Shown here piece after piece: positions 21,791 to 34,889 of a DNA stretch of 64,000 bases (position 1 is its first letter; the number at the start of each line of letters is the position of its first letter). The stretch covers positions 826,256,556 to 826,320,555 of the forward strand of contig CM062816.1 in NCBI GenBank assembly GCA_031772625.1, written 5' to 3'. The DNA comes from Pinus tabuliformis. Taxonomy: Eukaryota; Streptophyta; Pinopsida; Pinales; Pinaceae. The notes under the pieces were generated by a model. That model did not search any database. It had not been told where the DNA came from and worked only from the letters and a program-made list of their open reading frames with translations. The translations under genes and the position numbers were made by a program.

Positions 21791-24700
21791 ACGAAGGGAA
21801 AACATTTCCATATAGGGAGAAAAACATTTCCAAATGAAGGAAAAGAATTAGGATTCCGTTAGAAGGGTTTCCCTGGTTTGTGAACTTGAGAATTGTTTCC
21901 ATTAGTCTCAACCTAAGATACATTAAGGAGTATTTTCACAGGAAGGATGTTTTTCCACTGTCAATTAATTGATTTTAGAACTTAATAAAAATAAATAAAT
22001 AAATGGGTAACTAGGCATAAAGGTTTACCAAGCAACTGTGAATTGCAATATACACCTTGGCGAACCAAGGACTTAATGTATGACAACCAATCTCCCTGAA
22101 TGTTGTGTTTGGTGTATCACAATATACAAGGCGACAAACTCGGTTACCTATGGATGGATAGAAACCTATTGGAGACTCCCAAAATATACGTGATGGTACA
22201 TGGGAGTGCAAGCTGTAGTAGTGTTGTCTAATGTGTAATTGTTTGATAAGAACATTTTCATATACTTACCATGCATGGAGTGCCTCCGATATACTTAAAA
22301 GTACTAGAGAATGGTCCTATACACTTCTGTACATGGAACGAGATTTCACCCCCAGGATACAACATTGGCAAATAACAACAACGCGTACATTTAAAGATGT
22401 TGGAACACATCTATAGCCTAGACCTCTAAATGTTTTTGTTAATGACAAATGATCCTTAGGTTAATCGGGGTAAATTTTAATGTTGATCTTGGATTAAGTT
22501 TCAGTTTTAAGGCTCAAAGCTTGATGTCACCTGAGCACACCTATGATGCAACTAATATGAGAAAAAACGATTCTTTTCATTTTGATGAAAGCTATCTAGT
22601 GTAGGGAAAAATGAAAACATTGATGAAACAATCAAGCATGAAACAAGCAAAGCTTCCTAACTAGAATTTTCACTTTCACTATTCCAATGCACCTACCAAA
22701 AGTATTTTTTTTTAACTTTTCTTCTTAATGGATGAAAACACACTTTTTAGATTTTCAATACTAAGCAATGTAATCTATGCTCAATGATAATCCCAAAAAT
22801 GACTCTTCAATGCGATGTAATGTAATGCAATTTAAAAAGCAAAAATTTGCGATTAAAGCTAAGAAAATGCAAATGTGGTCCCTTTTATGATTTCCAAAAG
22901 AACTAATAATGCTTTAATCAACAATAAATCACTATTCCTTCCACACAAGCAAACAACAAACAATAAATCCAATTGACCCAAAGAACTAAAGAGTCAACCA
23001 AACTTCATTTTCACTACTTCAAACAATGGGATGGAATTTTGCAAACCAATAAGAAATCAACAAAAATAATGGCAGGTTCTATGCACACAAAGTAGGAGAA
23101 CACTTCAGAGATAAAGACACACTAGACCTTTCTAATAAAAAATCTAAAAAAATCTCATTTTTTGGATCAACGTTACTTTTATGGTCAAAATCCACGCTGA
23201 TAAGGTGGATCAACGGTACTTTTATGGTCAAAACCCGTGCTATAGACGAACATGGTCTTCAGCATGACTGTAATGAGGAAAATCATTGTTGATGGCATGA
23301 GTGTTTCTGACAAAAAGTAAACCGAGCGAGAAAGACTTAGGAAAATGAGGAGAAATCCAAATAGAGATCTAGACTTGACACTCTAAAGAATGTACTACTC
23401 ATAATGCAGACCCAAAATGACCCTAAATCACATATCACAAGGAGGTTGGTCAAACTAATCACAAATACCAAACATAAAAAGGAGGTTTGAAAGGCTATAA
23501 GATCCCTAGTGGAGTTGCCATTTATTGTGTGGTAAATCCTTTCTGCGGACAAAAACGATCCCTCTAGTCCTATGGGAGGATCTAGCAAAAAACTAGACAA
23601 ATATGTGCAAACTTTACTAGTTTCTATCAAAACTACAAAGGAGGTTAGATGACCTACCTCACTCCGATGCTAACGCCCTTTGGTGTTGTTCTTGATCTTC
23701 TCGCTTCCAAGATCAATCCTCTCTATGTCGTTGTGGATGAATACCTGCAAGGAAGATCAGATAGAGATGAAAAAAGCATACATAGAATAATTTATTCTAA
23801 CATAAACTATGTGACAGATCAAGGATTATAATACTAAATGAGTAATGATTTACACACTTATGGAAAGAAAACACATAATGTATTATTAATAGAAAGTAAG
23901 GGAAGCATACAACCACTTAAGCCTTGATGTTGGAAGCCTCCTTTGGATGAGTTTCCAAGTCCCAGCCAAGACCTTCAAGTGCTCCTTTCTCCTTAGCAAA
24001 ATAGGCAGCATTTAAGCATAGTTTCAACATTGAGAGGAAACCAAACAATAGCCAACCAACAACTAACCAAAAGTAGATGGTAGGGGTTTTATTTGTAGGG
24101 AAGGAGAGGGAGTTAAGGATGCATAAAAGGAGGGAGAGGTTCCACATTTCAAGGGGAAGATCCATGAAAGTAGGATCAAGAACCAGGAATGGGAGGTCTC
24201 GCTCTAATCCTCATTCAATTGCAACCAACTCATCGTTCTCTAGACTTCTAGTAGGAGAATCTTCTCCTCCATTTTAGGAAAAACTGTCTGAAGAGGGAAA
24301 ATGCAGATTTTCCTATCAAAAGGCACACTGCCAGTGCTAGTGACTAGTTAGACAAAAGGTTTCCAACACGTGTTTGTTCACTAAAAGTAGCGTTGGGCTT
24401 GCAAAACAAGGTTCTGGACAAGTTCTTCAGAATTTCTTCAAGGCAAGACTTCTTCTTCCTTCAAGGATTCATCTGAACATGTTTCATGGTAAATACATTG
24501 TTTATGACAACTTTCTTCACTTTGCGACACTTGTGACATTGACGACACAAAGTGTGACACTTAAGATATGAGACCGGGAGTGCCACAAAATACTATATAA
24601 CATGCAAAGTGGAAAAATTTTCACTTCATATACCTACGTGGAATAGTAAAAACTAGTAAGATTTTTTATAAAATATATTCTTTTGGAAGTTGTGTTGGAT

Positions 24701-24840
24701 TTTGTTAGATAGTATGTGGGAGAGTTGATTTGTTGTGATTCCTTGTTCGTGAGTTACCTAGCACAAAGAGACAGAGGTAGAAGAGCGAATTTGAAGCATA
24801 TTTGAGGAGGATAAGAGGCATAGACATCGATAGAGGTATG
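21791..24840. other. 3-kb unassigned repeat-like region
   Basis: No RT, integrase, tRNA or convincing gene is seen. A minus-strand ORF of 66 codons at 22211-22011 and short ORFs at 23630-23337 (minus) and 24077-24277 (plus, Arg/Ser-rich) are unrecognised. The phrase around 23510 (CCCTAGTGGAGTTGCCATTT) resembles sequence often found near plant LTR ends, but no LTR pair could be defined. The region is probably old element debris. Confidence 0.35.
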
Positions 24841-25140
24841 TTTAACTAAAGACCAAGTAAACCAACACATTATTTATTGTATGTATCAGGGGATTGTAGT
24901 CTCCTTTCAGGTTGTATCCTGAAAAATAATAAGTTGGAGCTTGTTGAAGTGGAAGTAGGAGCTTTGAAGTAAGTTGTAGCTTGTAGAACAAAATAAGGTA
25001 GGAGCCTCTTGTAGGTTGTATTTTGCAGAAAATTAATGTAAGAGGGAGTAGGATCTTCCTAGCAAGTTGTAGATTGTAAAATAGAAGAGAAGTCGTAGCC
25101 TCCAAAAGTTGATATAATAAAGGAAGTAGGAGCTTTACAT
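24841..25140. repeat. Degenerate short repeats (GTAGGAGC / GTTGTAG words)
   Basis: Words such as AGTAGGAGC, AAGTTGTAGCTTGTAG and GTAGGTTGTA recur every 30-50 bp between 24880 and 25135 without a fixed period. It looks like a decayed minisatellite. No coding function is visible. Confidence 0.5.
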
Positions 25141-25689
25141 TGAATCACAACAACAAGAAATTTTTGGTTTTCTACCTTTAATGGTTTCCACTTATATATG
25201 GTGTCCACATGCAATTATTTTTATGTGATGATTTTATGTTGTGATTTACATGTTACATGTTGTTTATATGTTAAATCTATCAATCATAAGGTGTTATGCT
25301 ACTCATTGAAGATTTCAGATAAATATTAAAAAGAAAAGAAAAATTTGTTTATGAATGCACTAAATTGATTCACACCCCCCCCCAGCCCAGTTTTGCTAAG
25401 TTTCCAATAATACAAGCTTTCATTTGAAGCCAAAAATACTCATGAAGAGGAGATGTTAAGGTGGGATCAAGAAATTGAAATGTATAATAATGTTTTTTCA
25501 ATCTTTCCTGGTGCATAATCATCTAGATACACAGAGATAAGGAAATATTTAGACCAGGGAACTCTGTTGTCTCATTTATAATAAAAAAAAGAGGGACATT
25601 TGGTTAAAATTTTTATCATATCAGTTGGTCCATGGTGTTTTGTTTTGAAAACATCACAGTGGGGTTTTTCTAAAATGTTTAGAGTCTCC

Positions 25690-26780
25690 TGATACAAACA
25701 AATTTTAGAAAGAATTTCATGATGGACTAACAGGTGGACATTATGCTAGTGATACCACAACACAAAAGTTCATGCGAGTGAGATACTATTGGCTAAAACT
25801 ATTCATTGATGCTCATGCATATGCATGTAAGTGTTCATGTTGTCAAAAGTGTACTGGCAAATAAAGACAATAAACTTCCCCACTTTAGCCCATTGTAATA
25901 GAAGCACCTTTTTAGCAATGGGGTGTAGATGTCAACAGTGAAATTATTCCTCATTCGTTAAAGAAACATCAATATATTGTAACAAGATTGGATTATTTCA
26001 CATGATGGATTGAAGGTGTACCATTAAGGTAGGTGAACAATCAACATGTCATCCAGTTTCTCAATCAGAATATTATTACTAGGTTTGGTGTACCAACCTC
26101 ACTTGTCTTTGATAATGCTACATATTTTTCATAGTTATGATTATATGATTTTTACTTGGAAAATGGTATTGTATTTAAACATTCTACAAATTATTATCCT
26201 TGAGGTAATGGTTTAGCTGAATCCACTAACAAGAATTTAATATGTATCATTGTGAAGAAAATTCTAACCTAGCAAGGAAACTAGAATAATGCTTTAATAG
26301 ATGCACTCTAGGATGATTGTGTTACACCAAAACCTTCTCTAGGTACTTCATACTTCCTTGTCTATGGAAAGGAAGAAATATTTCCCCCCAATATTTACCT
26401 ACCATCTCTCCAACTATCTCAAGAATCATGTGGTAGGTGTTGCTTGATTAAGCAAAAAAAAGATTAATACTCTCCTGAAGCTAGGGGAAGAGTGGCAGAA
26501 AACCTATGGAAAATTTGTCACTCATCAAAGACATATAAAAAAATGGTTTGACAAGAAATATTAATGTGATAAGTTTAGTGTGGGAGACATTGTCTTGAAG
26601 TGGGAAAAATCCCATAAAGATAATGGAAAACAAAACAAATTATAATCCTTGTGGACCGGTCCTTATAAAATTCATGAGAAACTTAGCCTACATACTTATC
26701 AATTACAAACTTTAGACAGGAATATTAAGTCCCTTCCTGTTAATGGCCAAGATCTAAAATTATATTTTCAATAAGTTTCT
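25690..26780 (+). pseudogene. Ty3/gypsy integrase remnant
   Basis: Across three + frames the integrase order is clear. There is a DGLTGGHYA zinc-finger start, YYWLKLF-x-DAHAY, and a CKCSCCQKC HHCC half. The first Asp is in WGVDVNSEIIPHSLKKH (about 25920). LRQVN and FLNQNIITRFGVPTSLVFDNATYFS hold the second Asp (about 26080-26130). NYYP-x-GNGLAESTNKN holds the Glu (about 26190-26235). The tail reads TPKPSLGTSYFLVYGKEEIFPPNIYLPSLQL and a decayed C-terminus to 26780. Catalytic Asp, Asp and Glu positions are still readable but the frame is broken by many stops and shifts, typically at Gln. RT and LTRs are not seen nearby, so it is a fragment. Confidence 0.85.
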
Positions 26781-27832
26781 TTCAAGATACTATCCTCACT
26801 TGTACATATTTATTTTGTTTTACTTTTTACTTGTTGCTTTTATTTTATGCACATATATCTATGATTGCATTATCAATTGTTTTCCTCCCATCTTTGTTTG
26901 TGATGCATTTTTATCTTTAGCTATGCTTTCAGGTTATTGTACATAAATAAATACCTCACATGAAAATATTTCTTGCTTCGGCTCAATGATACTATGTTGA
27001 ATGTTTATAAAGATATTGTAATAACTATGCGACCATTGGCTAACATTAGACCTCCTTCTACTAGTTTGATCCTGGATATTTTTATGAGTCAACGACATCC
27101 AAAACAAAAAATATGTTTCATATCATGTTAAAAAACTCTAGTCTAACTATGATACCTTGTATCTATTAGAGGATACATGTTGCTCAAATCAGTATTTAAA
27201 TCTAATGGTGTGATATGCACGTTGACCCAATTGATAGAGAAGGGAAATTGAGAAATACCAAAGTGAGCAAACCTATTTAAGAAAATATTTAAATCCCTAA
27301 AAAATTAGAAACAACCTCTATTTCCCATAAAAATAATTCGGGATCCCTCATCCATCCTAGCACAATGAACACGCAAATAAATAATGCCAATGAGCATGTA
27401 ATGAAAATAAAATAAAGGGTAAATGCATGAGAAAGGTTTCCTGCATAGAAAGGTGATGCAAGGAACTTCGTTAGTGCTATGAATTCTCACTAGAAGCGAA
27501 GAAATTATTGTAATTTCTTGAGTGACTCTATCAGGGCTATGGACACTCGCTAGTAGCAGAGCAACACCAGGGATTTGTATAAAAATTATGAACATTTTAA
27601 ACTTGCAAATTTATACTATACTTTCCCCTATAAAAATAAATTGGCGTCTGTTGAAATTCTTATGATATGTGTTTAAATGATGAAGTAAAAAAAAAAACTA
27701 AATCCATATCCAAGGTTGAATAACTAGACCAGTGGGGTTCATAGGTTGAGTCAATACTTCCTAAGGATCATACTTTTATCTTGAAAATGGTCCTAAACAG
27801 AGATGTTAGGATCCTGCCAATGAATTGCCAAT
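26781..27832. other. Unassigned AT-rich stretch after the integrase remnant
   Basis: No gene is supported. Direct similarity to the other LTR families of the window was not found. It may hold the 3' end of the dead gypsy element, but no LTR was paired. Confidence 0.35.
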
Positions 27833-28269
27833 TGCTGTAGCTACTATAATAGTTCCCCAAAATTTTCGACATCTTAAAATTTTGGATCCCTCGTATCAAA
27901 CTCTCAAAGGAATGAACTTATTAAAAATTTTCTCGTTGAAAAATATTTATTATAGTTTTCCTTAGTGAATCTAAATCGCATTTTCTAATAATAGCTCAAG
28001 TAGCACACATTTGCAACTAAGTCACAATCACATTCTTCAATGGTAGCTTGAGCTAGAAAACTTCTCGAGTTGTCCTAAACCTGACCGCACTTCAAAACAC
28101 AAATTAACATTGATTTCATTAAACTTCACACATGTGGGCAGCATACATAAGGAATTCAAACCCCCTCTTTTTCCATTTTGTTAATTAGCTTGTAGTTCTA
28201 TGCACACATTTTTCAAGAACTCTCAGTAGTCCTTACAAGTTGCGAGTGTGCCCAAGTGATTATATCAAG
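27833..28269 (+). repeat. U3/LTR-like start and leader exon of ORF-family element 2
   Basis: TGCTGTAGCTACTATAATAG followed by CCCCAAAATTTTCG and TTTTGGATCCCTC aligns with the starts at 15002, 15449 and 18682. The leader would end at ATATCAAG (28269), where GTAGGC begins the predicted intron. No clear TATA box is seen. Confidence 0.45.
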
Positions 28270-29075
28270 GTAGGCAAGCATTCCCTCTCAAATTTTCCGA
28301 TTGTGCATTTCCTTTGTCTTTTTGTGACTTTATCTTCTTGTGTGTGAGTTTTCATACTATATAGTGTTGGTATTCTTATACTTAACAAATGTATATATAC
28401 TTGTATATTTTTCATTCGAAACATTACCCTCATGTTATCCAAGCCATACCTTGATTACACACTTAGTCAAATTATGCTTCCCTAAATGGCATAATCACAT
28501 TTCTGAGAGGCAAGGATTTAACCCTCCTAATTTTTAAACTTCGATTTCAATTTTCCTTGGTATTTTGTTTGTCGTGATTTTGTAACCTTCCTTGGTGTCA
28601 CTTTCATGCAACCTAGGGACCATCCTCTCCTTGTTCATTATCCTCACAAATCTCGATTACAATTCACCTTGTCATCAAACTTGTGCAGTCTAGCACCTCA
28701 TCATTCCTCATCACACCCTACCCTTGCAAACTCTGGTTGCGACTAACATTTTTCTGCTACCCTTGTTGTCATAATCGCATGACTTATCTATCCTTCCTCA
28801 TTATTGTTTATCACTATGAATCCTCATTGTGATTAGCACTGGTCTCTACCTTTGATCGTCGTGCCCACGTATCTTAGATACATTCCCAAATATTATCACT
28901 CTCAGTTGATCCAAATTGTGACCAAGATATAACCCTATCCCTGAGAAGTGTGACTACGACCAAACAATCTAGCATATTGTGTTTTTCTAGGCAGAGATAG
29001 AAAATAGAACAGCGAATAGGTTAAAGTTTTTTTGCTAACATATTTTATTTTCAATGAATATCTTTTGGATTTTAG
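28270..29075 (+). other. Predicted 5'-leader intron (806 bp), element 2
   Basis: The donor is CAAG|GTAGGC and the acceptor is TTTTGGATTTTAG|GTACAG. A second possible acceptor, TTTGCAG, is at 29092. The exon between the acceptor and the ATG at 29124 aligns with that of element 1. Size and position match element 1's intron (769 bp) although the intron sequences have largely diverged. Confidence 0.5.
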
Positions 29076-29123
29076 GTACAGTGGATTTGCAGTTCCTCAA
29101 TATAGCCTCATCTACCAAAATTA

Positions 29124-32110
29124 TGGCACCAAAAATGAGGAAATGGCCAACAGGAAAAATAATTGATAACAATATTAAAGGTGTGGTGGATATTCCTAAA
29201 TCCAAGGTACCAGTTCTTAAAGTCATAGCTTGTTATATCGACAAATTAATACCTCTATCGTAGCCAAAGATATTGAGGGAGTTCCCTATAAAGGAAATTC
29301 CATAGGGAGAAGAAGGCAAAGATGTATTTATCAACATCAAAAAGTCTGGATTTTATAAAGTAGCTTCCCATACCCCAATTCTCCCTTGTGTTGAAACAAT
29401 AGAATGGGTTTTACAACAAATGGATCATGAAAACATGATAGTGCAGGGTAATAAATGTGTGCCATTGGCCTCGTATCAGTCAGGAGATATTCATATGTAT
29501 TATAAAATTCCTAAACCTCAACAATATCTCAATTCAAGGTGATATGATGACTTCAAAGAGTCCACTAAGTAAAACTTGAAATCATGGTGGCAAGAACCCA
29601 TAAAGTTCATATAGAGTCTTGAGGGCATATACAATACCAAGATGCTCAGGAGAGTGTATCAATATTTGATGGTAATGTGTTGCCGGATTTACGAAATATA
29701 AAATAGTGAGTTATTTGAAGAAAGGTGGGTCTATATGGTATATCCTTATGCTACCAAAGGAACCATATTCAATTGGATAAACCTCATAGAAACTTAACAT
29801 AAAAACTATGTCAGAAGAGTCAAAACTACAGCAAAAGGGGAGTAACCTGAGTTCTATATGTCTTCCTACTTATTAGGTGGAATTTGTGTGAAGATGGAGT
29901 TTCCAGGGATGGGAAATAAATGGAATTTTTCCAATGATGTACTACCTATGCATCTTTATTGTAAATTAATATGGTAGATAGGTTATAGAGGGGATTATGT
30001 TAAAATTACTAAACATTTCATCTTAGTATTGTACCAAATGTTTTTTGATAGTGAACCACCTTTCATATCCGAAAGAGCGAGAGCATCCTTTCCGTTGTTG
30101 ATTGGTTTACTACTCTTTATGGAACATCCATATGAGTACTCAGTGCATATAGAAGTCCTCACTAGCTACCTTTATTTGTGATTAATAAAGTGGTAATGTG
30201 GGAGGTTGCATACCAACTCTCTACAAGGATATCTAGTTCATTGAGAAAGGAAAATAATTCTCCTTAGCCAATCTTCTCATTATGCATAGGAGCATATAGT
30301 CTAAGGAATCTAATAGAAACAGAAGTAAGACACTAGACTTGGAGTGATTCAAGTTTGATGAGTTGGGTTACCATAGATACAATCCCAGAGGTATCTCTAC
30401 CCAACATTACGCAAGAATAAAATAAAGTTGGATGTACACTTCAATATCTTGGCCATAGGAAGAAAATGTCAAGAAATTCTTCAACACTACTAATGAAATT
30501 GAAGCTATCAAAGGAATAGGTCCTTCCAAGGTCACAAATGTTCTCGAAGATTTGAAAGAAAAATCCCAAGAAAACATAGATAATAAAGAGAAGTGTGAGC
30601 TTAAAATGAAGCAAGATCAAGAGGCTAAAAGGGAAAAAAATAAGAAGCTTAAAGCAGATAAAGATGCAAAGAAACAAGTAGAAGAAGAGTAGAAAAGGAA
30701 AGAATAAGAGGATGCTCATAGAAGGCAAAAAGAAGAGGAAATAAAGAAGAAGGAAAAGAAAGAGAGGAAAAAGAGGGAGGAACTAAGGAAAATGAAGGAA
30801 ACGCCTAAGAAGAAACAGAAGAAGAAGCTTGAAAGAAACAAAAGGAAGGAGAGGAGAAATTGAAACTAGAAGAGGAGCAAAAAAAGAAGCAACTTGAAGA
30901 AGAAAAAAGTAAGAATAAAGAGGAAGAAGTAATGGCCAAAGAATTATAAGTAGAATTGATAGCCAAAGAATTAGCTGATAAACAAGTAGAAGAAACTAGA
31001 TTGAAGAATTTAGTAGTTGAACCAATAGTTCCTACATTAAACATCCATCCTCCCACATTCGTTGTTGGAGGTCATATTTTTCTAAGTGAAATGGACATCA
31101 CGTTCCAAGAAGAAGATAGAATATTAGATATCTCAAACTTTACTTTCTACCAATTCAAGTTCAAGGTCAGTCAGGAGAGAGGAAAGTATAATCCTAATGA
31201 ACTAGATAAGCCTATCTTGAGCACATTGGAAATGGAGATTGTAACAAATGCAAGGACCAATCCTACAACAATAGCTTTTGTAGGAACAACATTCGTAGCT
31301 ACAACCGAGAAAAATGTTGATTTCTTACCTAAGGAGGTTGAAAGATTGAAGAGAGATTTAGCTAGTGCACAATAACACAATGAGCAGATTCGCATTTGGA
31401 ATTAGAGTCTATCAACTACAAATTTTAGTTGAGAAAGTCTACAAGTATCAATTCATGAAGAGCTCAAAGATCTAGAGGAGGTCATAAAACAAGTGTGTGA
31501 TGAAATAAAAATATTTCATAAAGTAGTAGCTCTACTAATCGACATGCAAAGAGAATTGAAACATAAGGGAACATTGATAAGATTAGCTCTCTCATCAATG
31601 GATTTTATTCAAGAATGAGGCACAAAGTATCCCAATGCACCAGTAGAAATTCCTAAGAAGGATAGGTTGGATGTTTATTTGGATGGGGTAGAGGTGAGAT
31701 TTTTTATGCAATCACATGAAAGATTGAGCAAAATCCTCATTACCATGATATAAACTTATCAAAATTTTCACAGTGGATTAGAAGTTCTAGTTAGAGAATA
31801 CAAGATACCTTTTGTTGGTGCACCAAGGGAAGTAAGGCCAAGAGAAGAGATTAAGTTGGATATTTGAGAAGCACTAGGTCCCATGAGGCAAGTTGTTGTA
31901 CATAAATACTTAGAAGTGAAAAAAGAGGTTAATATTCAATACGTTGCAGAGCCTACCAAGCTACATACAAAATTAATAATGCTCTTGATTTGGTTGCAAG
32001 TAGAGTCAAAGATAGTGCTTCCTAATGTCTTAAAATGCAAGGTGAGATATGATTGAGAACTATCTCAAAAGGTGAAGTATGTGGCTATTGAATATAAGGC
32101 ATGGAACATG
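29124..32110 (+). pseudogene. FYMSSY-family ORF, copy 2 (longest copy, with Lys/Glu-rich coiled-coil region)
   Basis: The start is MAPK at 29124. The frame then continues through VFINIKKSGFYKVASHTPIL, EWVLQQMDHEN and a KSWW-x-EP helix. It goes on to YQYLMVMCCRIYEI, EFYMSSYLLGGICVKMEF (about 29850-29905) and ILVLYQMFFDSEPPFI, ending this part with NKVVMWEVAYQLSTRIS (about 30190-30240). 30560-30960 is extremely Lys/Glu-rich with heptad-like spacing, probably a coiled coil. 30956-31375 is open for 139 codons and includes TFVVGGHIFLSEMD. Coding-like text runs on to about 32110. About 20 stops interrupt it, nearly all at expected Gln codons. A full product would be near 950-1000 residues. The protein is unrecognised; an element-encoded structural protein is inferred. 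Confidence 0.6.
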
Positions 32111-32169
32111 TATGCAACTAAATAACTTCACACTGAAGCACTAGAAATGACCAATATGCATGTCATCAC

Positions 32170-32540
32170 ATGAATGCACTTTTTGTAATTTTGTAAATAA
32201 CATATTTTGGAATTAGAAATGTGTAAACAAAATGAAGAGTCAAGTGGAAGTCAAAATATTGTAAGGGTAATCCAAGAGTTTTACGGGGAGGTGACAGGTC
32301 ACCTCACTTCTTATAAATATACCCTCATTGTTAGGAAAAAAGGAAATTTAGTTTTGGATCTCATTGTGAGAATATTGATAGAGAGCTTATAATTCCTTTG
32401 AGAAAGCAAGTGATAGCTTCACAACTCCACTATTGGATTTAGTGAATACTTATTGTAATTTTTCATTTCAACATTTCTACTCAATATTCAAAAGCTCATT
32501 GAGCCATACGACAATTTCTTGCAGTTATTATTAAGCATTG
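32170..32540 (+). repeat. 3' LTR-like/promoter-like region of element 2
   Basis: Shortly after the ORF ends, CTTATAAATATACCCTCATT (32309) parallels the TATA-like site at 20699 behind copy 1, and both are followed by a TTGAGA-type stretch and a long AT-rich tract. The TGTTGTAG start seen before the ORFs was not found here, so the LTR is incomplete or diverged. Confidence 0.4.
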
Positions 32541-34149
32541 TGAGACTCTTCTCTTAATGATTTGATGGTATGTATTTGCTTTCATATGTTTTAAGGATAA
32601 TGAACCATTTCATGGATTTTAACACACATCTTGTTTGATATTGTATGCTATTTACGTTATTAATTGTTGTTATTGATTGCAAACTACTTTTCAATTGATA
32701 AACAAAGCATTCCTTTCATATGTATCTTTATCGAAGTAAGATAACAATCTTCTTTAAAGGTTCATGTCATTTATCCTGATTATGGCAATATTCTGCGTGC
32801 ATTATTTGTAAAGTATTTCACAAAACTATTTAACTTGTGTTTATCAAATTATTTATTAGTTTTCTTACGTGTTTCTCATTTAATCCAAATCATATATTAA
32901 ATCAAACAAGATGGATGTCAATCCAATATAATGGATGGGACTCCTATTCCAAACACTATAGGGTCTAATTGGGACCTTGCACCAAGGAGATCCCCTTGTT
33001 ATTGGCGAAACATTTTGGCCCATCAACACATTACTTTGTAGGCTTTGGTTCTTTCTTTCCCTCCATACTCCCTTCTAATGTGCATGCTATCCTACTATAA
33101 AGACAAATGAATTTTTATCCTTGTATGTTCAATTCTAACCTTTACATGATATTTAATTTGTTTTAATTTGTTTAGATTCAAAATTTACAATGGCATTTGA
33201 TAAATTTATTGAAAACAATGGATAAATTTATCGAGCCTTATTACATTCATATAACATATATGCAAGTCTTTGTATTGCACAGTATTACCAACAAAGATCG
33301 AACAATGAAGCCAAAGGCTCCCCTATTACATCAATCTGCCAAGTATCTAATATATGGGACCATAAGTGTTCAACTATTGTGTCTTTTCATTTTCTTAGGT
33401 AACTCAAACATATTTGCAACTAATAAATGGATTATAATTAACAACTTAACTTCCAAATACAACCCAAGTATTAGAGTCCAAATATTCAAAGTAAAATTAG
33501 AAAAATAAAGATGTTGAAGAAATTTTTGTAATTAAATTATTTGGAACCGTTAATCTCAATAACTATTTATGAAATTTCTAGAATAGATAATAAATATTTT
33601 CTCTACATTCTATGAGTTTTCATACCTTAACTCCAAATATTGGTTGTCTACAAGACAAAATATTCAACCTCCATTTTTGGAAAATTATGCGCATGGAATT
33701 TAAACATGGTGTGTCTTGGTATCACAAATTAATAAACTTTAATGAAATTTGGCGAGCATATATAAGAATGTGTCCTATATTATATATCCAAGTTTTAGAT
33801 GTTAATTCAAAAGCATGAGAGCATGCTAATCAAAATATCAAAACTCTATGAGCACAAAAATAAAATATGGAAAGTACTATGCACTAGTTTTAAACACTTT
33901 TATGGCATTAAATTTTGCTACAATTTAGCAAAGATGTATAAAATTTTCCTTGACATCCCATACAATTTTAGAGCTTGATTCCAAAATATGAATGCATGTC
34001 AGTCAAAATACTAAGACATTATTTTCACAATAATTTCTCACTGTGTTGGTTATGGACTTTGACATGTGGTCTAATATCCATATCCACTTCTATAATTTAG
34101 TGTGAACATATAATATGATCTCCTCCGCAAAATATCCAAAACTTAACAT
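32541..34149. other. AT-rich unassigned stretch
   Basis: No convincing gene is seen. A + ORF of 103 codons at 33197-33508 lacks recognisable features. The lower part (33900-34150) may be the eroded downstream end of the minus-strand gypsy RT remnant. Confidence 0.35.
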
Positions 34150-34870
34150 CCTATTCTGAGAGATAAGTGTGAACTAGTGTAAATTTGAAATCATAGTTGT
34201 TTTTGAATAGATGAAAAACTTGAAATAGAACACAATAATAAAACTCACCAATCCATGAAAGCCTTACCTCAAAAATGCTTTTGGGAATTAAGTTTAAACA
34301 ATTAACTTTCTCTAAATCCATCTTCAAACTACCTAAGTAAACTAACTCTTCTTGCATTAAATTTTCTTCTTGAGATTAATCAACTTCTCGTTTTTGTGAT
34401 CACTCAAAAACTTGTCTCACATGCATAATATATTCTTATTTATCTTGCTAAAAATCAAAAGGTCATGAAGATAAACAACTAAATTTTTCCTAAATAAGGT
34501 TTCAATCAACAATCATGAATGTCATGGAAGTTTTAGGTATATTTCTTATTCCATCTAAAATAACCAACCACTCATACAATTCTTCTTTTGTATTGAAGGT
34601 TATTTTACACTCATCACCATCACAAATCCTTATCTATTCATATCCACTTTTCATATCAATCTTCAAAAAATACCTAGTACCACTAAAAAAAATATGACAT
34701 AGATGCCCCATGGCCACAAATGCCATTTCACTTGAGCTCTTACCAATAGAAGGACATAAAGGAGGCCAGAGCTGAGTTTGACACCATGAATCTTTTCCAC
34801 TTTGAGGAGATGGAATTCCACATATATGATCCCAAGTCTGTAGTAAAGAATCATAGTAAAGCATGAAAAT
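34150..34870 (-). pseudogene. Gypsy reverse transcriptase remnant
   Basis: On the minus strand, 34685-34380 reads TRYFLKIDMKSGYE, ICDGDECKITFNTKEELYEWLVI and, after decay, MHVRQVFE. This is the palm region of Ty3/gypsy RT from the first catalytic Asp (KIDMKSGY) onwards. The YxDD box is not readable. Below that, 34357-34151 reads QEELVYLG, LKMDLEKV and PKSIFEVR, the thumb/connection segment that follows RT. Upstream (34870-34690) the text is no longer RT-like, so a foreign piece has joined there. Only a central slice of pol survives. Confidence 0.75.
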
Positions 34871-34889
34871 AAAATGGATTACCAGTCAG

